A stretch of DNA of 57,039 nt from Pirellulaceae bacterium (GTDB lineage: Bacteria; Planctomycetota; Planctomycetia; Pirellulales; Pirellulaceae), in the NCBI GenBank assembly GCA_024102795.1, contig JAGFJK010000084.1:1-57039 (forward strand), read 5' to 3'. Position 1 is the first letter of the stretch. The number at the start of each line of letters is the position of its first letter. Both the position numbers and the translations under genes were made by a program. The notes beneath the pieces are model-generated. The model was given only the letters and a program-made list of their open reading frames with translations, was not told the DNA's origin and searched no databases. This document shows positions 8,258 to 18,162 of the stretch, piece by piece.

Positions 8258-10099
8258 ATGGCGAAGAAGGTTTTTCTGAGCCGCGCGACGGCGGAATTCC
8301 GCGAGTTGACCGATAGCATCCGGCGGACCGGAAGTGCCGCCTACGGCATGCTCCAGCTTCACGACCAGGAGCATCCGCCAGTCGTCTCGACTGGCGGCGG
8401 GGCGTCACTGACCGTGTCCAAGGTTTATGAGTGGATTCGCCTTTCCCACCACGTGCTGCACTACGTTGGCGAACATCCAGGCGGCTGCGCGAAAGTGCCG
8501 CCAAACGAGATAAGCGGTATGGCTGCGTTCATCGATCCCCGCAGCCAGGAGGTTCTTGCCAGCCTGCTGTCAGAATTCGATCGGCAAGGCGTGCCACGAT
8601 CCGAGCTCACCTACACGCAACTGGAAGGCGTGATCGCCATTGCGCTCGAACGGGACCCGCTGGTCTTTCTCTGGGAGGCGGGCGAACAAGATTCCGCGGA
8701 GCCAGACACGGACGCCCGCCGATCGCAGCGTGCCTACTGTGCCTGGCTGCGATCGAGCTACCTGCCGGGACGCGACCGGATCGTATCGACTGTTCGCAGC
8801 GACTTCGGACCGGCAACCCACCGCGTCCTGGGAGAACTCAACACGCGGACCGCATTGGAAAGGCTGGCCAAGTCCGTCGCGGAAGTGCCCATCTGGGAAA
8901 TGATCTTCGCGTTGTCGCAACCCGACAGCACGGACGAGGACATCGAGAAGCAGTCTCAGAAGGTTCGTCAACTCGAATTCCCGCTTGACGTGGACTGGAT
9001 TGATGGCCAACCAACCACCTGCGGCGCACTCCGCGCCGGGGCCTGGGTACGCAGGGGTCTGGCGAGCACTCCCGCGGACGCGGCCGCTCACTGGCTAATT
9101 CCCCTGCATGCCGAACAGGACGGGCTCGGTCTGCTCACACACGGCGCCGGGCAGACGGCATACCGGACTTTCCCGATTACGGCAGCGTCGCTCCGCGCGA
9201 CGTGCTTCGTCGACGGCGCATTCTGGGTGCTCACCGAGGAATCCGGTGCGTACCAGCTTCAGAACCTCGGCGCGGCACACGGTGCGTCGCTGTATTGCGT
9301 GTCGGGGTTTCAAACAAACTCGTTCGAGGCCATCGACTTGACGCACGCCAACGGCACCTTCTACCTGGCCTGCGGCGGAGATCACTGGCGACTTCAACCA
9401 GGCGACGCGCAATCGTTCGAACCGATTCCCTGCGATCCGCCCGATGCGGCCAGTTCCTCGGTGCTGCCGCAGTTCCCGGAGCGGGCAGCCTTTCCGTTTC
9501 GGCGATACTTCGCCGGAGAGACCTTGGAGACGTCCCTTCACGATCCGAAGTGGGCGCTGGTCAAGACCGACGGCAACATCTCGCTGATCGCCCTGCGCGG
9601 CGGTTCGTTTGCCGACGCGTTTCGAACCGTCGATCTGCTGTTGGAGGGCGAATGGGAAGCTCACGAACTACGCAGTGACGTAGCAGTTGTCTGGCTGATG
9701 ATCCGAAACAGTGCGACGCAGGACGAACACGCGATCCCCTTTTTCGGCTGCGATTCCCAGCAAGCTTGCTGGCAAAAGCGCAATTCGAACCTTCCCCTGC
9801 TGCGGCAGCGGGCAGCGGCATCCCAGCTATTTGAAGTCGGACCTGCGAACGCGGCCCGGTTCGAGCCGTTCTGCTTTCTGGAACGCACCATCGACGGCGG
9901 TGATGCCACGCGCAAGGTCACTCGCTTCCGCGTGTGGCTGATTCCCACCGGGTTCGACCGCGAACTGATCCGGCATCTGCGGGGCTTTCTCTGCGACCTG
10001 GTTCCGCTTCCCGGTAGTCCCGTGACTAAAGTTCCCGCCAGGTTGCCGCACGAGGCGGACGACCAGTGGTGGAGGCTGCTCTGGCAACGGGCCCGCTGA
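8258..10099 (+). CDS. Large protein with TIR/DUF4062-like N-terminal domain
   Basis: 613 residues from ATG 8258; an earlier TTG at 8219 is possible but less likely. The first ~165 residues read like the TIR-like/DUF4062 fold: 'KKVFLSRATAEFRELTDSIR', a middle strand-helix ending 'VYEWIRLSHHVLHYVGEHPG', and then 'TYTQLEGVIAIALERDPLVFLWE', where a conserved glutamate follows the Gln-Leu. In other bacteria such domains act as signalling or NAD-processing modules in immune proteins and STAND ATPases. The remaining ~440 residues have no visible ATPase motif and are rich in short beta-strand-like segments with aromatic residues, suggesting a propeller or sandwich sensor. No membrane segment is seen. 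The gene ends 20 bases from the convergent unknown gene. Function is not assigned. Confidence 0.6.
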   Translation: MAKKVFLSRATAEFRELTDSIRRTGSAAYGMLQLHDQEHPPVVSTGGGASLTVSKVYEWIRLSHHVLHYVGEHPGGCAKVPPNEISGMAAFIDPRSQEVLASLLSEFDRQGVPRSELTYTQLEGVIAIALERDPLVFLWEAGEQDSAEPDTDARRSQRAYCAWLRSSYLPGRDRIVSTVRSDFGPATHRVLGELNTRTALERLAKSVAEVPIWEMIFALSQPDSTDEDIEKQSQKVRQLEFPLDVDWIDGQPTTCGALRAGAWVRRGLASTPADAAAHWLIPLHAEQDGLGLLTHGAGQTAYRTFPITAASLRATCFVDGAFWVLTEESGAYQLQNLGAAHGASLYCVSGFQTNSFEAIDLTHANGTFYLACGGDHWRLQPGDAQSFEPIPCDPPDAASSSVLPQFPERAAFPFRRYFAGETLETSLHDPKWALVKTDGNISLIALRGGSFADAFRTVDLLLEGEWEAHELRSDVAVVWLMIRNSATQDEHAIPFFGCDSQQACWQKRNSNLPLLRQRAAASQLFEVGPANAARFEPFCFLERTIDGGDATRKVTRFRVWLIPTGFDRELIRHLRGFLCDLVPLPGSPVTKVPARLPHEADDQWWRLLWQRAR

Positions 10100-10119
10100 A
10101 TGCCACCGGACTCCAGATA

Positions 10120-11646
10120 TCACTTTCCAGTCCCCGATAGGCAATTGTTCGATCCCTCGCTTTGCTCCGCGCCCTTTGGCAGCGGTTCGGGGTCGATGGC
10201 CGATGCTTCTCGCGACCCTGTGCATTGGCTGGTGGACCGGTTCTCCAGGAATGTGAGCGTCAGGGACCCGGCGCAGGTTTGCTGGTCGTTTACGTTGAAG
10301 TGAAATTCCGTGCCCGTGCCGGCCATATGCTGGTTGATATTCTTGATGCAGATCGAGACATGATCGAGCAAGGCGCCGAAACTTCGTCGAACTTCGTCGC
10401 CTGCCTCCCGGCCGGAACTCTGTTCGCTTCGGGCCCACCGCAGCAGGGCGTGATACTGGTTCAGTTCCGCTCTGCGGTCCGGATGTGCCACGTAGTCCGC
10501 GAAGGCCGCGGCGATCTGGTCCAGGTCTAATTCCACCGGCGTTTTGGATGGAACTGCCTGAATGCGGTTAATGAACTGCCATGGCCGGATGGCATCGGCT
10601 GATTTCAGGCAGGCCTGCATGGTCTGGGCGGCCCACGTTTCGCCGATCTGGCTGGCCTCCGACTTGCTTGCGGGTGACGTCACCTCGCGGGCAGTATGCG
10701 TCAGTTCCGTATACTGAGTGCGGATGTAGTGGCCGTCCGCCAGCTCGATCAGCAGGCGGAAAGTGTCCGAATCAACGGTCAGCCCGATCTGCTTCAGGTG
10801 CGAGCGAAATGCCGTGCGATTCTTAAAGCACGCATGATCGTCAGGTAGCCCAAGAACCTCCTGGAGCGTCCTTCGTCCCTCAGCGAAACTGCTGCCTCCC
10901 GGTTCCCATCGCTCCCCGATGTGGGCCGCCTGCTCCAGGAAAAACCGCAAGCGGGCGATCGCTCCCGGTGAACTGTCCGGAAGGCTTTCGTAACGGTGCT
11001 GCCAGCCTTCCAGGTTCTTCCGGATCGGCATGTCCGCCGAGACATGCTCGCAGTAGGCCTGGAAATCCGCCGATTGCCGGGCGCCAAGCCAGGAACGGAG
11101 GTACTGGTCGATTGATAAGATATTCGCGAAATGTCGCTGCTCGTCCGGCACGACGCCGGCGGGAATGGAGGTGTTGCCCGTTTCGGCCATCTGACGCAGG
11201 CTGTTAGCGAGGCGCGTTCTTCGGTCCGCGTCCGATTCCAATTTCGGCGTCGCCGAAAGCTGGAACCCGCCGCAGTTCGCCAGCCGATGAGCGTAACAGC
11301 GCAGGAACAGCTCGGCCGGGTTCTGCCACAGGCGGCTCTGGCCAGTCCAGGGATCGTGATCGCCGGGATACACCGAAACGATGAACGGGAGAAACTGCTC
11401 CCGGTCGGGAGTTCGCAGGAACGCTCGCGAGACCGCTCCCAATACCTCGACCATGCCCGCCGAGTCGAAGGCAAAGATGGCGTTCGTCCAGATCGATTCG
11501 CCCATCAGCAGTCCGCAGAGCAGTTCGCCAAACAGAACCTGCCGATTCCGCTCGACCTCGCTCGGCGTGTATTCCGGGCCGAAGCGGACGGAATCGGCCG
11601 ATTCGAGCACAAAGCCGCGGCTGGGGACCGGATGATTCGCGGCCAT
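10120..11646 (-). CDS. Unrecognised 508-residue protein downstream of a Nudix gene
   Basis: It starts at ATG 11646, 17 bases after the Nudix stop, with AGGGAG upstream, so the two are almost certainly co-transcribed. The protein appears soluble, without signal peptide or membrane helix. An N-terminal third rich in aromatic residues ('RQVLFGELLCGLLMGESIW', 'FIVSVYPGDHDPW') is followed by a helical middle and a Ser/Thr-rich end. No catalytic motif was recognised. The C-terminal ~40 residues look disordered. It could be a large regulatory or effector subunit; nothing in the sequence decides this. Confidence 0.6.
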   Translation of the reverse strand: MAANHPVPSRGFVLESADSVRFGPEYTPSEVERNRQVLFGELLCGLLMGESIWTNAIFAFDSAGMVEVLGAVSRAFLRTPDREQFLPFIVSVYPGDHDPWTGQSRLWQNPAELFLRCYAHRLANCGGFQLSATPKLESDADRRTRLANSLRQMAETGNTSIPAGVVPDEQRHFANILSIDQYLRSWLGARQSADFQAYCEHVSADMPIRKNLEGWQHRYESLPDSSPGAIARLRFFLEQAAHIGERWEPGGSSFAEGRRTLQEVLGLPDDHACFKNRTAFRSHLKQIGLTVDSDTFRLLIELADGHYIRTQYTELTHTAREVTSPASKSEASQIGETWAAQTMQACLKSADAIRPWQFINRIQAVPSKTPVELDLDQIAAAFADYVAHPDRRAELNQYHALLRWARSEQSSGREAGDEVRRSFGALLDHVSICIKNINQHMAGTGTEFHFNVNDQQTCAGSLTLTFLENRSTSQCTGSREASAIDPEPLPKGAEQSEGSNNCLSGTGK

Positions 11647-11663
11647 GCGTTGAAACTCCCTGG

Positions 11664-12296
11664 TTACCGTTTGGAGTTGCCATACAAATACAAGGCGGCC
11701 AGGCTGATTCCGCAGCGGATCTCGCCGCGCGCCACCAGGTCCGCGAGTTCCCGTTCGGCAACGGTGCGAAAGTGTCCGATGCCTTCGTTCGCCTCGGGGC
11801 GGCCAGACGTCGTGGGGTCGGCCGCGAGCTCGACCGCATAAACGCCAATCATTCCCGTCAGCAAGCCGGTGTTGGCATTGAACGCCCCGATCCGCCAAAC
11901 TCGCGCCGGTTCAACCCCCAATTCCTCGACGGTTTCCTTTTCGGCGTTCTCCAGTTCCGAGATGCCGGGCTCCTGAAATCCGCGAGGCAATTCCCACTCC
12001 CAGTTGCGGGTCGAGTGCCGGAAGATGCGGATCAACACGATCTGTTCCTTCCAGATCGGAACCATCACGGTTCCACAGCCGCCCGCCAGCTCGCTGGTGT
12101 GGACGACTCGCAGATAGCCACCTTCCTTGCCATCGGGAAAGCGGACGCGGTCGCGGACCAGCAGAATGTACTTGTCTTCGTAAAGAATCCCGTACTTGCT
12201 CGTGGCATCGGGCGCAAGCAGCTCGATCTCTCCCCGGGCCGCATCGCCAGGCCTTCGCAGCGATTCAGGCAGGCGCTGAAGATACTCATCGGGCAT
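11664..12296 (-). CDS. Nudix hydrolase (ADP-ribose pyrophosphatase-like)
   Basis: 210 residues from ATG 12296. The Nudix box is present as G-F-Q-E-P-G-I-x7-K-E-T-V-E-E-L-G-V. The core REx2EExGU element is intact apart from Lys replacing Arg, with both metal-binding glutamates kept. The glutamate normally found six residues after the first Gly is Ile. Upstream 'WEWELPRGF' and downstream 'FNANTGLLTG' resemble ADP-ribose/NDP-sugar pyrophosphatases, which cleave a nucleoside diphosphate linked to another group. It is the middle gene of a minus-strand run: secreted hydrolase (71 bases upstream), Nudix, then the unknown 508-residue protein 17 bases downstream. Confidence 0.85.
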   Translation of the reverse strand: MPDEYLQRLPESLRRPGDAARGEIELLAPDATSKYGILYEDKYILLVRDRVRFPDGKEGGYLRVVHTSELAGGCGTVMVPIWKEQIVLIRIFRHSTRNWEWELPRGFQEPGISELENAEKETVEELGVEPARVWRIGAFNANTGLLTGMIGVYAVELAADPTTSGRPEANEGIGHFRTVAERELADLVARGEIRCGISLAALYLYGNSKR

Positions 12297-12367
12297 GGCA
12301 AGGCGATCTCTTGCGGACTCACAGACGGGACGGAAGCAATTCCCAGAGACTCCCCCCGCATCCATGT

Positions 12368-13552
12368 TTACCGCGGCTTGAGCCAGGATTCGAGGAAGCT
12401 CAGTTCCAACTCCAGCGCCTCGGCGGTCGGGACGTGAGTCGGGCGAGCGGTCAAGGCCACACGGCGGTCGTGGCCCAGCAAGCGGTTGACTTCGATCAGA
12501 TGATGCAGCGCCCGCCAGTTGCGCGGCGGGTCTTCCGTGCCGCCGGATACCAGCACAGGGCGAGGTGCCATCAAGGCGTGCAGGTCGACCAGGTCGTCGC
12601 CCGCCTCCACCAGCTCCTTGTACAGCCCGGTCCGCGGGTTCTCCTCCGAGGGAACTCCCGGTTTGCGCCGCGCCGCGGGATCGTAGCCCAGGTACCAAGG
12701 CTCCCAGTAGTTCACATTGGCGTTGCGCTCGTCGAACACGATCCCCGGATCCGACCACACGGCGCAGGCGAACTTCTCGTGCAGGCACGAAGCGAACATC
12801 GACCACTTGCCACCGTACGAAAGCCCGATGATGCCGATCCGTTGCGGATCCACCTCCGGCATCTGAGCGAGCGCGGTGTGGCAGTTGGCCGCCACGTACG
12901 CCAGCAGCATCAGCGGCTGGCGACGCTCACGCTCGCCCGCCGCCACCAACGCCTCGCGCGTGTCGACGCCAATACTCTCCAGCGCCCCCGGCGTGCCGAT
13001 TGACAAGGTCACGAAGCCGCGCCGCACAAGCTGCAGGCCGTAGTCGTGGGTGCCTTGTCCCTTGCGCCCCTGGCCGATGCCTGTCAGCGGTTCGTAGAAT
13101 GGGACCAGTACCGCGGGAAACGGCCCCTTGCCGGGCGGCAGCAGCAGATAACCATCCACAGTCTGCCCCTGCCGCGAAATCTGAACCCGCACCTGGTGCT
13201 GGACATGGTCCGGCTTCTCAACCGTTTGCAAACGCTCCACGGCAGGCCGTTCCACCAGCGCCGGCCAGCCGCCCAGCCGGCGCTGCCACAAGGCCAGAAT
13301 CTCGGCCCGCCGCCGCGGCCAGTCGTCGGCCGACTTGACGCGCTGGCCATCCGCGAACACCAGCGGCGAGCGATACGGACCGCCATTTCCGGCAAACTCC
13401 GGCGGCGGCTCATAGGCCTTTGCCAACCGTTGCTCGACTTCCTCGCGCGATGCTGGGTCCTCGGCATTCGCGCTGGATATCAACAGACCTATTGCCGCCA
13501 GAAACCATGGGGCATATCGCGGCCGATTCCTCGGCGGTTTACCTGTCAACAT
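12368..13552 (-). CDS. Secreted alpha/beta hydrolase
   Basis: 394 residues. A basic start and hydrophobic helix ending 'LLISSANA' (residues 15-30) form a signal peptide. The nucleophile elbow is '[10 protein letters not shown]' with Ser245; a likely acidic residue lies in '[11 protein letters not shown]' near 337 and the catalytic His in 'ARPTHVPT' near 371. The GxSxGGK context and size resemble the glucuronoyl-esterase/acetyl-xylan-esterase-type hydrolases abundant in planctomycetes, so a polysaccharide ester is a plausible substrate, but this is not proven. It is divergent from the other secreted hydrolase starting at 13732; the 179 bases between them should hold both promoters. Confidence 0.78.
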   Translation of the reverse strand: MLTGKPPRNRPRYAPWFLAAIGLLISSANAEDPASREEVEQRLAKAYEPPPEFAGNGGPYRSPLVFADGQRVKSADDWPRRRAEILALWQRRLGGWPALVERPAVERLQTVEKPDHVQHQVRVQISRQGQTVDGYLLLPPGKGPFPAVLVPFYEPLTGIGQGRKGQGTHDYGLQLVRRGFVTLSIGTPGALESIGVDTREALVAAGERERRQPLMLLAYVAANCHTALAQMPEVDPQRIGIIGLSYGGKWSMFASCLHEKFACAVWSDPGIVFDERNANVNYWEPWYLGYDPAARRKPGVPSEENPRTGLYKELVEAGDDLVDLHALMAPRPVLVSGGTEDPPRNWRALHHLIEVNRLLGHDRRVALTARPTHVPTAEALELELSFLESWLKPR

Positions 13553-13731
13553 GCTCGACCGTCCTGTTCATAAGCGCGCGAGTGGATTCGCCAGGCCCGC
13601 TGTGGGACCTTCATCACTATACCCGCACGGCCGATCTGGAGCGATGCGGGCCGGGCGATGGACAGGCGTCCCTCCACGGACCACAATGGGCCGTGACCGC
13701 TTTCACACTCCAGACGTTCAGGACCGTGACG

Positions 13732-15087
13732 ATGATTCGATGGTTGTTTCCCGTGGCTTTCTGCCTGCTGGCCGCGTCGCCCGCAGTCTCGTTGGCGCAG
13801 CAGCCTCCCTATGATGTCTTTCCACCCGCCGAACCGCCGTACTACCGCGTGCGTTACGAGGCTTCCACCACGCCCGGCGAGCTGCCTTACGCGGTTAACT
13901 ACACGATCTGGATCCCTTCCGGCGTGGAATCGCTGCGCGGCCTGATCGTGCACCAGCACGGCTGCGGCGAGGGTTCGTGCAAGTCGGGACTGACGGGCGC
14001 TTACGACTTGCACTGGCAGGCGCTGGCCAGGAAGCACGACTGCGCATTGCTGGCGCCTTCCTACGAGCAACCCGAGATGGCCGACTGCCAGATGTGGTGC
14101 GATCCGCGAAACGGCTCGGCCGCCGCGTTCCAGAGATGTCTGGTCGATCTCGGCTCGAAGGCCGGGCATCCCGAGCTATCGACCGTGCCGTGGGCGTTGT
14201 GGGGACACAGCGGAGGCGGTCACTGGGCGGGCGGGATGGTCCTGCTGCACCCACAGCGCGTCGCCGCGGCCTGGCTGCGGTCTGGCGTGCCGCAGTTGAA
14301 ACCGAATCCCGATCGGCCGGGCATCAAGCCTCACTCGCTGCCCGACGCGGCACTGCAGGTCCCGCTGATGTGCAACCTGGGCACCAAGGAAGGCGTGACG
14401 GTCAAGGATGGCCGGTTCGCCGGCGTCTGGCCGGCCAACGAACAGTTCTTCAGCGCGGTCCGTTCGCAAGGCGGGCTGATCGGCGTGGCGGTGGATCCGC
14501 TGACCAGCCATGAGTGCGGCAATCAGCGGTATCTTGCCATCCCGTGGCTCGACGCCTGCCTTGCCGCTCGACTGCCCAAGTCCGGCACCGAGCCGTTGCG
14601 CAAGATGCCGATCAGCGGCGCCTGGCTGGCTGTACCGACTGGCACCGTGGCGGTGGCCGCCGGCAAGTTTGACGGCGATCCGCTGCAAGCCGCCTGGCTG
14701 CCCGACGAGGCCACGGCGCAAGCCTGGTTGCAATACGTCCGCGATACGGCCGTTGCCGACACCTCGCCGCCCCCCGCGCCGACCAACGTGCGCGTCAGCG
14801 GCAACGTGCTGACCTGGGACTGCGAGGCCGATCCGCAAAGCGGGCTGGCCAGCTTTGTGATCGAACGGGACGGCCAGTACCTGGCCACCGTGCCGCCACA
14901 AGGCAAGAACCCGTTCGGCCGTCCGTTGTTTCAGAATCTTCAGTACAGCGACACCCCCACTCAGCCACTGGTCCCGATGCGGTATGTCGACGAGCGGGCC
15001 GTCGAGAGCAAGTCGCACTCGTACCGTGTGACCGCCGTGAACACGGTGGGACTCAAGTCGCAACCGGTGGGATCCGCGGCGGATTAG
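13732..15087 (+). CDS. Secreted alpha/beta hydrolase with C-terminal Fn3-like domain
   Basis: 451 residues from ATG 13732, chosen because a clear signal peptide starts there ('[19 protein letters not shown]', cleavage near AQQ). An oxyanion-type segment '[12 protein letters not shown]' precedes the nucleophile elbow 'WGHSGGGHW' (Ser160). Many Cys in the 70-125 region suggest disulphides. After '[16 protein letters not shown]' (about residue 345) the last ~105 residues look like a fibronectin-type-III/Ig-like beta sandwich often used for substrate or cell-wall attachment. Probably an extracytoplasmic esterase or peptidase; the substrate is unknown. Confidence 0.75.
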   Translation: MIRWLFPVAFCLLAASPAVSLAQQPPYDVFPPAEPPYYRVRYEASTTPGELPYAVNYTIWIPSGVESLRGLIVHQHGCGEGSCKSGLTGAYDLHWQALARKHDCALLAPSYEQPEMADCQMWCDPRNGSAAAFQRCLVDLGSKAGHPELSTVPWALWGHSGGGHWAGGMVLLHPQRVAAAWLRSGVPQLKPNPDRPGIKPHSLPDAALQVPLMCNLGTKEGVTVKDGRFAGVWPANEQFFSAVRSQGGLIGVAVDPLTSHECGNQRYLAIPWLDACLAARLPKSGTEPLRKMPISGAWLAVPTGTVAVAAGKFDGDPLQAAWLPDEATAQAWLQYVRDTAVADTSPPPAPTNVRVSGNVLTWDCEADPQSGLASFVIERDGQYLATVPPQGKNPFGRPLFQNLQYSDTPTQPLVPMRYVDERAVESKSHSYRVTAVNTVGLKSQPVGSAAD

Positions 15088-15277
15088 ATTCGCGAAAGTG
15101 TGCCGCGGTGAGTGACCGACGGACAGAGGGAGCGAGGCCACGGCAAGGTCGCCATCACGCTCCGCGTGGCCTGCGAAAGAACTGACGGATTCAGATGAAG
15201 AACTGGAGCTGGCCGATTGGGTTGCAGCGCCTCGACTTCCAGTGAGGGAAAGGAGTCTGGCGTGGTTGGACCTTTAC

Positions 15278-17272
15278 TTACGGCGACACTCCTTTCAAGG
15301 ACATGTAGCGGGCGTTCTGAAATGTGACGGAGCCGTCGGAATTGACCAGTCCCAGCTTTCCCTGGCAGTTGGGAATGCCGCCGGGAGGATTCGGGATGGT
15401 GTCGCACAGTTCGGGCAGCAACTGGCCGCGCCAACGCACCTCGCTGACTCGCCCCGGATCCACGGTGATCTCCAGCGTATCGCCGCGGATCCTGGCGGTC
15501 GGGACGCGGACGGAGGCGAGCGAACGCTTGTTGACCCCATACGTGTTGGCCTGCGGGACCGGCACCAGTTCGATCAACTCGCGCCGCACGGTATGGTAAT
15601 CATCCTGGCGGCAAGTCAGCCGGATGATCTGGCCGTGCCAGGTGACGATTCCCGCCTCGTTCAATTCGGGCCGCAAACCGAAAATGATCCCCGACGCTCC
15701 CTGCGGAGCGATTTTCGTGATATCGACCTGGAAACGATATTTTCCCGAAGCCGCCTGGCCCAGAATCACGTGCGAAAACGAAGGCGACTGCATGATCACT
15801 TCCGACAGTTGTTCGTTATAGATCACCCGCTCCGCGGGCAGGTCGGGAGGAAACAGGGCGGTTGGCGGCCGCTGCAGCAGCGGATACCAGCGAAACGGCA
15901 CCGGCACGGCCTCCAACCGCTCCTGATCGATATCGGTGGCCTGGCCGACATCGGTGGGCCGAAGCGGCCGCGCGGGCAGCAGGGCCAACGGCCATTCGAG
16001 CACCGCCGCCAGCGAGGTGACGGCGGCCAGGAGAAGCACACCGGCGAGCATGGCAGCCGGCCACGCCAGCCGCGGCTTCGAGCGGTTAGTCCGCGATTCC
16101 CGCCGAGCGGGATCCGCAACCGCAACCGCGCCCGCCGCCTCGTCGCCGCCCGATCGCAAGACCACTTCGAGCGCCTGCAGCAGGTCCGCACAGGACGCAT
16201 ACCGCTGGCCAATTTCCTTGCGCAAACACTTCAAGCAGATATCGCTCAGCGCCAGCGACACGGCTTCGCTGGCGGCGTGCGGGGCCCGCGGCTCACGGTT
16301 CAGGATCTCGACAAACAACCGCTCGCGATTGGCCGCCGAAAACGGCCGGCCGCCGGTCAACATTTCATAGAAGACAACGCCCAGGCTCCAGATGTCGGTG
16401 CGGCCGTCAAACTGGTACGAATTGCCGCGAACTTGTTCGGGCGCCATGTAGGCATCGGTGCCCGAACTGTCGCCCTGGTGGTCCCAGCGCTGGTCGTCGC
16501 GAATCGCCAGACCAAAGTCGGCCAGGTGCGGCACGCCGCGGGCGTCGAACAGGATATTGGCCGGCTTGACGTCGCGATGGTAAACGCCCTGGCCATGGGC
16601 ATACCGCAAGGCCTCGGCCACGGCCACCACCACCTCCACGGCCCGCTGGCGAGCGCCGATGACCGACTTGAGAAGCTCCTTGAGCGAGCCGCCCTCCATG
16701 TACTCCATCACCACGTAGCACAAACCGTCGCCGGCCCTTCCCCAGTCGTAGACTTGGACGATCGAGTCATGCGTCAACTGGGCGGCCGTGCGGGCCTCCC
16801 GCAGAAACTCGGCGATCCGGCCGCTGGAATACAACCGAGGCACCTTGATGGCCACGATCCGGTGGGTGTCTGGATCCTTGGCCTTGTACACCCGGCCAAA
16901 TCCGCCGCTGCCGATCTCCTGCAACACGAAGTATTTGCCGATCTTCTCCGGCAACAACGGCAACTCGACCGTCCCGGCCGCTGGCCCTGGCTGCTGGTCC
17001 AGCGCCGCCACGGTGCGAGTTGGCGACAGAAGGTGCGAGTCGCGCGTGCCGTCCGCGAACTCACGCATCGGGTCCGGGGCCACCAGAATGGCCGCGATGC
17101 TGTCACTGTCCTGGCCGAGCGTCGCCAGGCGCGATTCGCAAGTCGGGCACGACCCCAAGTGCTGGGCAACGGCCTCTTCGACAGCCGGATCGGTCATCCG
17201 GCCGCCATTGAAGGCCGACAAGATGGCGTCGCTGGGGCAGTCCGATCGAGCGGACTCCGGCGTGGAATCCAT
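15278..17272 (-). CDS. Transmembrane Ser/Thr protein kinase with N-terminal anti-sigma-type zinc finger
   Basis: 664 residues from ATG 17272, 20 bases after the ECF sigma gene. Residues 38-45 form H-x3-C-x2-C ('HLGSCPTC'), the zinc motif of ZAS anti-sigma factors. The kinase domain (about 113-370) is complete: 'IGSGGFGRVYKA', 'VAIKV', 'HRDVKPANIL', 'ADFGLA', 'MAPEQ', 'DIWSLGVV'. One membrane helix lies near 402-425. The outer ~235 residues contain a beta-rich region ('YRFQVDITKIAPQGASGIIFGL', quoted in part) like a LamG/DUF1080 sandwich. The simplest reading is a sensor that binds its own sigma factor through the zinc finger and controls it by phosphorylation. That mechanism is inferred from fusion and gene order. 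Confidence 0.9.
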   Translation of the reverse strand: MDSTPESARSDCPSDAILSAFNGGRMTDPAVEEAVAQHLGSCPTCESRLATLGQDSDSIAAILVAPDPMREFADGTRDSHLLSPTRTVAALDQQPGPAAGTVELPLLPEKIGKYFVLQEIGSGGFGRVYKAKDPDTHRIVAIKVPRLYSSGRIAEFLREARTAAQLTHDSIVQVYDWGRAGDGLCYVVMEYMEGGSLKELLKSVIGARQRAVEVVVAVAEALRYAHGQGVYHRDVKPANILFDARGVPHLADFGLAIRDDQRWDHQGDSSGTDAYMAPEQVRGNSYQFDGRTDIWSLGVVFYEMLTGGRPFSAANRERLFVEILNREPRAPHAASEAVSLALSDICLKCLRKEIGQRYASCADLLQALEVVLRSGGDEAAGAVAVADPARRESRTNRSKPRLAWPAAMLAGVLLLAAVTSLAAVLEWPLALLPARPLRPTDVGQATDIDQERLEAVPVPFRWYPLLQRPPTALFPPDLPAERVIYNEQLSEVIMQSPSFSHVILGQAASGKYRFQVDITKIAPQGASGIIFGLRPELNEAGIVTWHGQIIRLTCRQDDYHTVRRELIELVPVPQANTYGVNKRSLASVRVPTARIRGDTLEITVDPGRVSEVRWRGQLLPELCDTIPNPPGGIPNCQGKLGLVNSDGSVTFQNARYMSLKGVSP

Positions 17273-17292
17273 GGCGGTACATCCTGGTCGCT

Positions 17293-17958
17293 TCAGGGCT
17301 CCGTGGCGTGAAACTCCTGCCGGATCCTGCGGAGAATCCGGCACTTCGCCAGGTAGACCCGGTTACGGGAAATGCCCAACTCGTCGGCCACCGCGGCCGG
17401 AACCCGCCCCTCGCCCACCACCTTCCAGAAGGCGTCCCAGTCGGTATCCGAAAACTCACTCCTCACGAACGACACCACCGCGTCAAAAATGATCTTCGTC
17501 GCCTGGTCCACCCGACCCTCGACACGCCCCGACTCGGCCTCGACGGACCGCAGCAAGTGGTCCAGTGAACCGCCGCCGGGAATCTGTGGCTGAGTGTTCC
17601 GCTCGCGCCAGTAGTCGACGATCTTCCGGCTGGTGATCGTCCACAACCAGCCTCGAAATGACCCCCGCTCGGTTTGCTGGAACCGGTCGATCCCGGTCAG
17701 CACCGACGCGAAGACCTCCTGCACCACGTCGTCCACGTCGCGGCTGGGCAACTGCGCCTTCAAACACCACCAGCGGACCAGCCGGCGATAGGCCGAATCC
17801 AGCCGGCGCCAAGCCTCGGCGTCTCCCCGCCTGGCCCGCTCCAGCCAGGACGTGGTAATGGTTTCAGCCCAACGCTGAATACTATCGTCGACGTCTGTCA
17901 AGAAATAGCTCTGCCCCAGACAATTCTCGGCCGGGACGGCCCCCGGAAGGCGGTTCAC
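17293..17958 (-). CDS. ECF RNA polymerase sigma factor (cassette 1)
   Basis: 221 residues from a GTG start at 17958. Region 2 shows 'AWRRLDSAYRRLVRWWCLK', 'DVDDVVQEVFASV' and 'FRGWLWTITSRKIVDYWRE'; region 4 ends 'VADELGISRNRVYLAKCRILRRI', a helix-turn-helix for the -35 element. The N-terminal ~30 residues are poorly conserved in character, and a TTG near codon 21 is an alternative start. Paired with the zinc-finger kinase downstream. The 204-base gap upstream, between this gene and the dipeptidase-like gene, should contain its promoter; no clear consensus was identified. Confidence 0.9.
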   Translation of the reverse strand: MNRLPGAVPAENCLGQSYFLTDVDDSIQRWAETITTSWLERARRGDAEAWRRLDSAYRRLVRWWCLKAQLPSRDVDDVVQEVFASVLTGIDRFQQTERGSFRGWLWTITSRKIVDYWRERNTQPQIPGGGSLDHLLRSVEAESGRVEGRVDQATKIIFDAVVSFVRSEFSDTDWDAFWKVVGEGRVPAAVADELGISRNRVYLAKCRILRRIRQEFHATEP

Positions 17959-18162
17959 CCTGATACCGGGTTATGGCACAGCGCTCCGCCCCTGTCCAGT
18001 CTCACCTGGGTTCTCCGCCTCAACGCAACGCCTCCGACTGGTTGGACAGCGTGAATCTGAGAGAAAGTCGTAGTGACTTGTCACTCGCGGCATCCGTGAG
18101 AGAGTCCATGCGGCCGCTTCCCTGGCTGACGCGTCGGGCGAAAGCAAAAGTCCTACCCGCGT

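Noticed and set aside
15242..17311. 689-residue plus-strand frame over kinase 1
   Set aside because: Antisense shadow; the minus strand encodes a complete kinase.
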